DNA of 10,330 bases. It comes from Eubacteriales bacterium. Lineage in GTDB: Bacteria; Bacillota_A; Clostridia; Lachnospirales; Lachnospiraceae. Under the pieces are notes generated by a model. It was not told the origin of the DNA. It was given only the letters and a program-made list of their open reading frames with translations, and did no database searches. The position numbers and the translations under genes are program-made. Each line of letters opens with the position of its first letter. Positions within the stretch are counted from its first letter, which is position 1. Where the stretch lies: NCBI GenBank assembly GCA_030527765.1, contig JAUNAE010000106.1, positions 1 through 10,330 of the forward strand, given 5' to 3'. Below are positions 8,202-10,330 of the stretch, piece after piece.

Positions 8202-8753
8202 TCAGACAGATTCCGCCCGGAGAAAAGCATTCCAGGCTGTCTGATAATCCGGGTAATCCTCTGCCTGAATAGATTCCTCGTAGATCGTGATCTCAAAATC
8301 TTTTGCGTAGAAGAATGATTCTTCCGTTGCTTTTCGGGAATCCAGAGTAAAAGAAGTAAAAAGAGGCGTCGTGGATGCTCCGGGGGCCAGCGGGTTCTTG
8401 TAGTAATAGTAACCATCGGATTTTAGTGTCCAGTTCGTTAGATCCAGATTGTGAAGTACAACCAGATTTCCAATATCTGAATTCGAATAGAGAATTCTTG
8501 CCCGGACATAGCAGCTGACATTTCCTTCTTCTGAGGAATTCTGTACAGTCACCTTCTTCTCGAAGGTGGGATTTTCATTCGGAGGAACCGGTGTCGTTTC
8601 AGGAAACTCTTCCTCGATTGTGGAAGTCTGATGGCCCGGTTTGCAATGATTCAAGGCTTCATCCCGATCCGTCAAATAAGCCGATGTGCCGCCGATGGAC
8701 AGGCATACAGTGAGAAGCAGAATGCCTCCGGCGGATATCCAATGAAATTTCAT
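8202..8753 (-). CDS. TasA/camelysin-like secreted protein, minor subunit (183 aa)
   Basis: A small secreted protein of the SipW-dependent type. The N-terminus has a short charged start, a hydrophobic stretch (ISAGGILLLTVCLSIGG) and TSA|YLTDRDEALN. This matches the SipW-cognate signal region, in which cleavage precedes an aromatic residue followed by L/F-x-D; cleavage after A25 is likely. The mature part carries features seen in this group: EEEFPE, then KKVTVQNSSEE-NVSCYVRAR, then W-DGYYYYKNPLAPGASTTPLF, which is a repeating beta-sandwich pattern. Cys37 and Cys81 remain in the mature chain. A GGGGGTGA ribosome site precedes the ATG. It lies between the first TasA-like gene and the anchored protein, downstream of a hairpin, so it may be made in smaller amounts as a minor subunit or adaptor, comparable in position to accessory fibre proteins. 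That role is inferred from context. Confidence 0.82.
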   Translation of the reverse strand: MKFHWISAGGILLLTVCLSIGGTSAYLTDRDEALNHCKPGHQTSTIEEEFPETTPVPPNENPTFEKKVTVQNSSEEGNVSCYVRARILYSNSDIGNLVVLHNLDLTNWTLKSDGYYYYKNPLAPGASTTPLFTSFTLDSRKATEESFFYAKDFEITIYEESIQAEDYPDYQTAWNAFLRAESV

Positions 8754-8771
8754 AAGGTCACCCCCTGATCA

Positions 8772-8814
8772 TTAGACATCAGGCTGCACAAAATGCAGGA
8801 ATCCTGATGTCTAA
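8772..8814 (-). promoter_or_regulatory. Intercistronic hairpin between the two TasA-like genes
   Basis: A perfect 12-bp outer stem (TTAGACATCAGG / CCTGATGTCTAA) encloses, across a 4-nt bulge, a 5-bp inner stem (CTGCA / TGCAG) with a 5-nt loop. It begins 25 nt after the stop of the upstream gene. On the minus strand it is followed by TGATCAGGGGG, not by a U-run, so it is not a standard intrinsic terminator. A role as a 3'-end stabiliser or processing site that raises the level of the upstream subunit is an inference. Confidence 0.7.
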
Positions 8815-8839
8815 ATGTACATCTTATCTGTTTTTTGAA

Positions 8840-9487
8840 TCAGTCCTTGTCAGAGGTGCTCTGAGGAGGATTCTGTTTCAGATATTTTGCGTATGCAGCT
8901 TCCGCCTGTTCCGGAACAGTTTCTTTGTTGTCACCGGTGTTCGCAGACTGGATTGCATAGGCATGAAGTGGAATGGTAATCGTCTCTCCATCCATCTGAC
9001 CTTCGATGAGATTGACAAATTTTACCTTCTCAAATAATGGGGAGGTTGTTTTGCCGGGCTTCAGAATCTCATTGTAAGCGTAAAAATACGTAACCGCTTC
9101 ATTCGTCTGCGTGGTATTCAGAAGCGTCCACTTCTTCGATGCGTCAAAGGAGAAAAGATCGGTCAGTGTGGCATCCTTTCGATTGCCTGCTGTATCGGCG
9201 GTGGCAACGACTGCTCTCGGAATACTTACTTCCAGGTAAACATAGGAATCATTGATACCGGTGTTCACGATCTGTGGGTCTTTGGCAACTTCGGAATTCG
9301 GTGTCAGACTCTTGTTCTCTTCCGGTTTCCAGTTCGGCTCCTCCAGATCAATAGTAACCTTGCCGATGGTAAAATCGTTGTCCGCAGTATCGTAATCCGT
9401 CAAGTAAGAATAGGTACTGCCTGTGAAGATCATAAGTGCAGCAGCTGCAATGACCGCCGGTTTCAAAATAGATTTTTTATTTTTCAT
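8840..9487 (-). CDS. TasA/camelysin-family fibre subunit (215 aa)
   Basis: Probably the major secreted subunit of the locus. The N-terminus is basic (KNKKSILK), then hydrophobic (AVIAAAALMIFTG), then STYS|YLTDYDTADNDFTIGKV. This is the SipW-type signal layout, with cleavage likely between S27 and Y28. The mature protein begins with the family pattern FTIGKVTIDLEEPNW. It continues with KDPQIVNTGINDSYVYLEVSIP, WTLLN, AVTYFYAYNEILKPGKTTSPLFEKVKF and IPLHAYAIQS, the usual TasA/CalY beta-sandwich blocks. The C-terminus is hydrophilic (PPQSTSDKD) with no anchor. The gene overlaps the signal peptidase gene by 11 nt and has AAAGGA before its ATG, so synthesis is probably coupled to its own peptidase. 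In Bacillus, TasA forms biofilm fibres and related camelysins were described as proteases; fibre formation is the better guess here because of the operon. Confidence 0.88.
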   Translation of the reverse strand: MKNKKSILKPAVIAAAALMIFTGSTYSYLTDYDTADNDFTIGKVTIDLEEPNWKPEENKSLTPNSEVAKDPQIVNTGINDSYVYLEVSIPRAVVATADTAGNRKDATLTDLFSFDASKKWTLLNTTQTNEAVTYFYAYNEILKPGKTTSPLFEKVKFVNLIEGQMDGETITIPLHAYAIQSANTGDNKETVPEQAEAAYAKYLKQNPPQSTSDKD

Positions 9488-9917
9488 AGACGAATCCTTT
9501 CCTGAGAAAAATCAAAATAAAAATCGCCAGGAGGCAGAGGGATATCGGATGACGTCCTGCTGCAATCAGGTAACCTATCAGGGGAATAGATAAACGAACA
9601 GTTCCAATGATCTGATTCTCTTGAACCCTTGAGAAATCTTCCGCAGCGTTGGCGTCTCCTTTTGTGGTGATGCCATCTTCCGAGATTTCCATAATGCGAT
9701 GGGTGATTCTTGAAGTGCCCTTTTGGAATGTAATAATGTCGGAAACTTCCGGTTTGCGTTCTCGAAGATCCACGACAACCATACTTCCTGTAGAAATGGC
9801 AGGCTCCATAGAACCGGACATCACAGTATAAATTCTGTAATGGGTGGAAAAAAAGAAGAGAAAAGATATGAAAAGAATTGCGAGCAGAAATGATAGAATT
9901 TTACGGATATAGATCAT
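9477..9917 (-). CDS. sipW: Signal peptidase I, SipW / ER type
   Basis: A membrane-bound peptidase that removes signal peptides, in this family from TasA-like exported proteins. From the ATG at 9917 it has 146 residues. An N-terminal membrane helix (IRKILSFLLAILFISFLFFF) is followed by the box with the catalytic serine, VMSGSMEPA, where the second Ser is the nucleophile. Next comes SRITHRIMEI, with His in place of the Lys of ordinary bacterial enzymes, which marks the ER-type. The GDANAAED box supplies the acidic residues. A second hydrophobic segment (HPISLCLLAIFILIFL) ends the protein. Start choice: the frame is open to a TTG at 9947, but a strong GGGAGG at 9936-9931 lies inside that extension. 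The ATG at 9917 is 13 nt after it and overlaps the stop of the leader ORF (TGATG). It is the first recognisable gene of the fibre operon. Confidence 0.9.
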   Translation of the reverse strand: MIYIRKILSFLLAILFISFLFFFSTHYRIYTVMSGSMEPAISTGSMVVVDLRERKPEVSDIITFQKGTSRITHRIMEISEDGITTKGDANAAEDFSRVQENQIIGTVRLSIPLIGYLIAAGRHPISLCLLAIFILIFLRKGFVYEK

Positions 9918-10024
9918 CAGGATATGCTTACCTCCCGGCTTAAACAATAGAAATGAAAATCGAATTTGCGGGAAAGCATCGGAGGGGACCTACCACCGGG
10001 AGTATACGAAAAATGACAGAACAT
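9917..10024 (-). CDS. Possible leader peptide ORF (35 aa) coupled to the signal peptidase gene
   Basis: An ATG at 10024 stands 5 nt after a near-perfect ribosome site AAAGGAG (10036-10030). The frame runs 35 codons to TGA (9919-9917), whose last base is the first base of the sipW ATG. The product begins MFCHFSYTPGG and has no domain, signal peptide or membrane segment that I recognise. Codon content does not prove it is a protein. Translation may serve mainly to carry ribosomes through the leader and to open the sipW ribosome site, which can pair with an upstream copy of its complement inside this ORF. It may also be chance. Confidence 0.45.
   Translation of the reverse strand: MFCHFSYTPGGRSPPMLSRKFDFHFYCLSREVSIS
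9932..10002 (-). promoter_or_regulatory. Potential RNA pairing that hides the sipW ribosome site
   Basis: In the minus-strand transcript CTCCCGG (10002-9996) is the exact complement of CCGGGAG (9938-9932). The latter overlaps the GGGAGG ribosome site of sipW. The 7-bp, GC-rich helix could be extended by one G-U pair and would close a loop of about 57 nt inside the leader ORF. Ribosomes translating that ORF would pass through both arms. The complementarity is read directly; a regulatory effect is inferred. Confidence 0.4.
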
Positions 10025-10062
10025 GACGACTCCTTTGAGATGTGTTGAAATAGATGGGATGT

Positions 10063-10090
10063 AAATGAGAATGTTAACTGAAATGAGAAT
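10063..10090. repeat. Tandem 10-bp direct repeat in the operon leader
   Basis: AAATGAGAAT occurs at 10063-10072 and again at 10081-10090 (ATTCTCATTT on the coding strand), 18 bp from start to start, with the palindrome GTTAAC between them. The pair lies within the 5' untranslated leader, between the promoter and the leader ORF. It could be a protein-binding site on DNA or RNA, or a chance repeat in AT-rich sequence. Confidence 0.4.
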
Positions 10091-10194
10091 GGGAATTTAA
10101 AAGTGAATGGATGATATAAAACAAAATCGATTTGCGAATGTCTGCTTTACATGTGATTGATATGAAAAAATAAGAAGTGTTTTGATATATTTTA

Positions 10195-10223
10195 AGTATA
10201 CGTCTGCGGTGGTATGCCGTCAA
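10195..10223 (-). promoter_or_regulatory. sigma-A-type promoter of the SipW/TasA-like operon
   Basis: On the minus strand TTGACG (10223-10218) and TATACT (10200-10195) are separated by exactly 17 bp. The start of transcription would fall near 10188, about 165 nt before the leader ORF and 270 nt before sipW. The stretch from here to 9918 holds no recognised gene other than the short leader ORF. Its sequence includes the tandem repeat and the RBS-pairing element listed separately. Confidence 0.75.
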
Positions 10224-10302
10224 ACAGATTCCATCGACATATTCTTGGTTTGAGTGTAGAGGAATTTTGCTCGTATATACACGATCTACAGACACAAAAA
10301 AG

Positions 10303-10330
10303 AGACTTGCCAACTGATATGGGCAAGTCT
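10303..10330 (-). terminator. Intrinsic terminator of the gene upstream of the window
   Basis: On the minus strand a perfect 9-bp stem (AGACTTGCC / GGCAAGTCT) with a 10-nt loop is followed at once by CTTTTTTG. This is a classic rho-independent terminator for a leftward gene lying beyond the right edge. It insulates the fibre operon, whose promoter starts about 80 bp downstream. Confidence 0.8.

Noticed and set aside
9917..10060. A c-di-GMP (GEMM) riboswitch in the leader, suggested by CTCCCGGTGGTAGGT
   Set aside because: Only this short piece resembles the element. The conserved GCAAA-type core and the paired P1 and tetraloop parts are not visible, so it was not called.
10074..10313. 79-codon minus-strand frame beginning with TTG
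   Set aside because: It starts inside the intrinsic terminator at the right edge and runs through the -35 and -10 boxes of the operon promoter. It lacks a ribosome site.

Overview
The window looks like chromosomal DNA from a Gram-positive anaerobe of the class Clostridia, most likely a Lachnospiraceae-type gut bacterium. The reasons are the style of the MutS and MiaB proteins, the strong AGGAGG ribosome sites, and a surface-protein locus with sortase-type and cell-wall-binding features. This placement is an inference from protein style; no search could be run. Every supported gene lies on the minus strand, so transcription runs from right to left.

Right half (about 10223 down to 3810): an operon for a secreted surface fibre or biofilm matrix. 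It has a near-consensus sigma-A promoter (TTGACG, 17 bp, TATACT), a leader of about 165 nt, and a 35-codon upstream ORF that overlaps the next start by one base. The genes that follow are a SipW/ER-type signal peptidase, a TasA/camelysin-like subunit, an intercistronic hairpin, a second TasA-like protein, a longer TasA-like protein with a C-terminal sortase-type anchor, and a 974-residue adhesin with cell-wall-binding repeats and isopeptide-type pilin domains. A 50-codon ORF of unknown role and a hairpin terminator close the unit. The proposed logic is that the peptidase matures the TasA-like subunits, the anchored protein tethers or nucleates the fibre on the wall, and the large adhesin decorates it or holds it to the wall.

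Left part (3734 down to 1): the miaB-mutS pair. It is driven by a second near-consensus promoter (TTGACT, 17 bp, TATGAT) that lies over the upstream end of the longest miaB frame, so miaB probably starts at the TTG at 3641. mutS follows with a one-base stop/start overlap. mutS carries a single in-frame TAA at 618-616. Beyond it the same frame runs on to the window edge and encodes a fully recognisable MutS ATPase region. This is therefore a point nonsense change, not a frameshift or decay, and if it is real it would predict loss of mismatch repair.

The far right edge holds an intrinsic terminator that belongs to whatever lies upstream of the fibre operon. No tRNA, rRNA, CRISPR, IS element or phage gene was seen.
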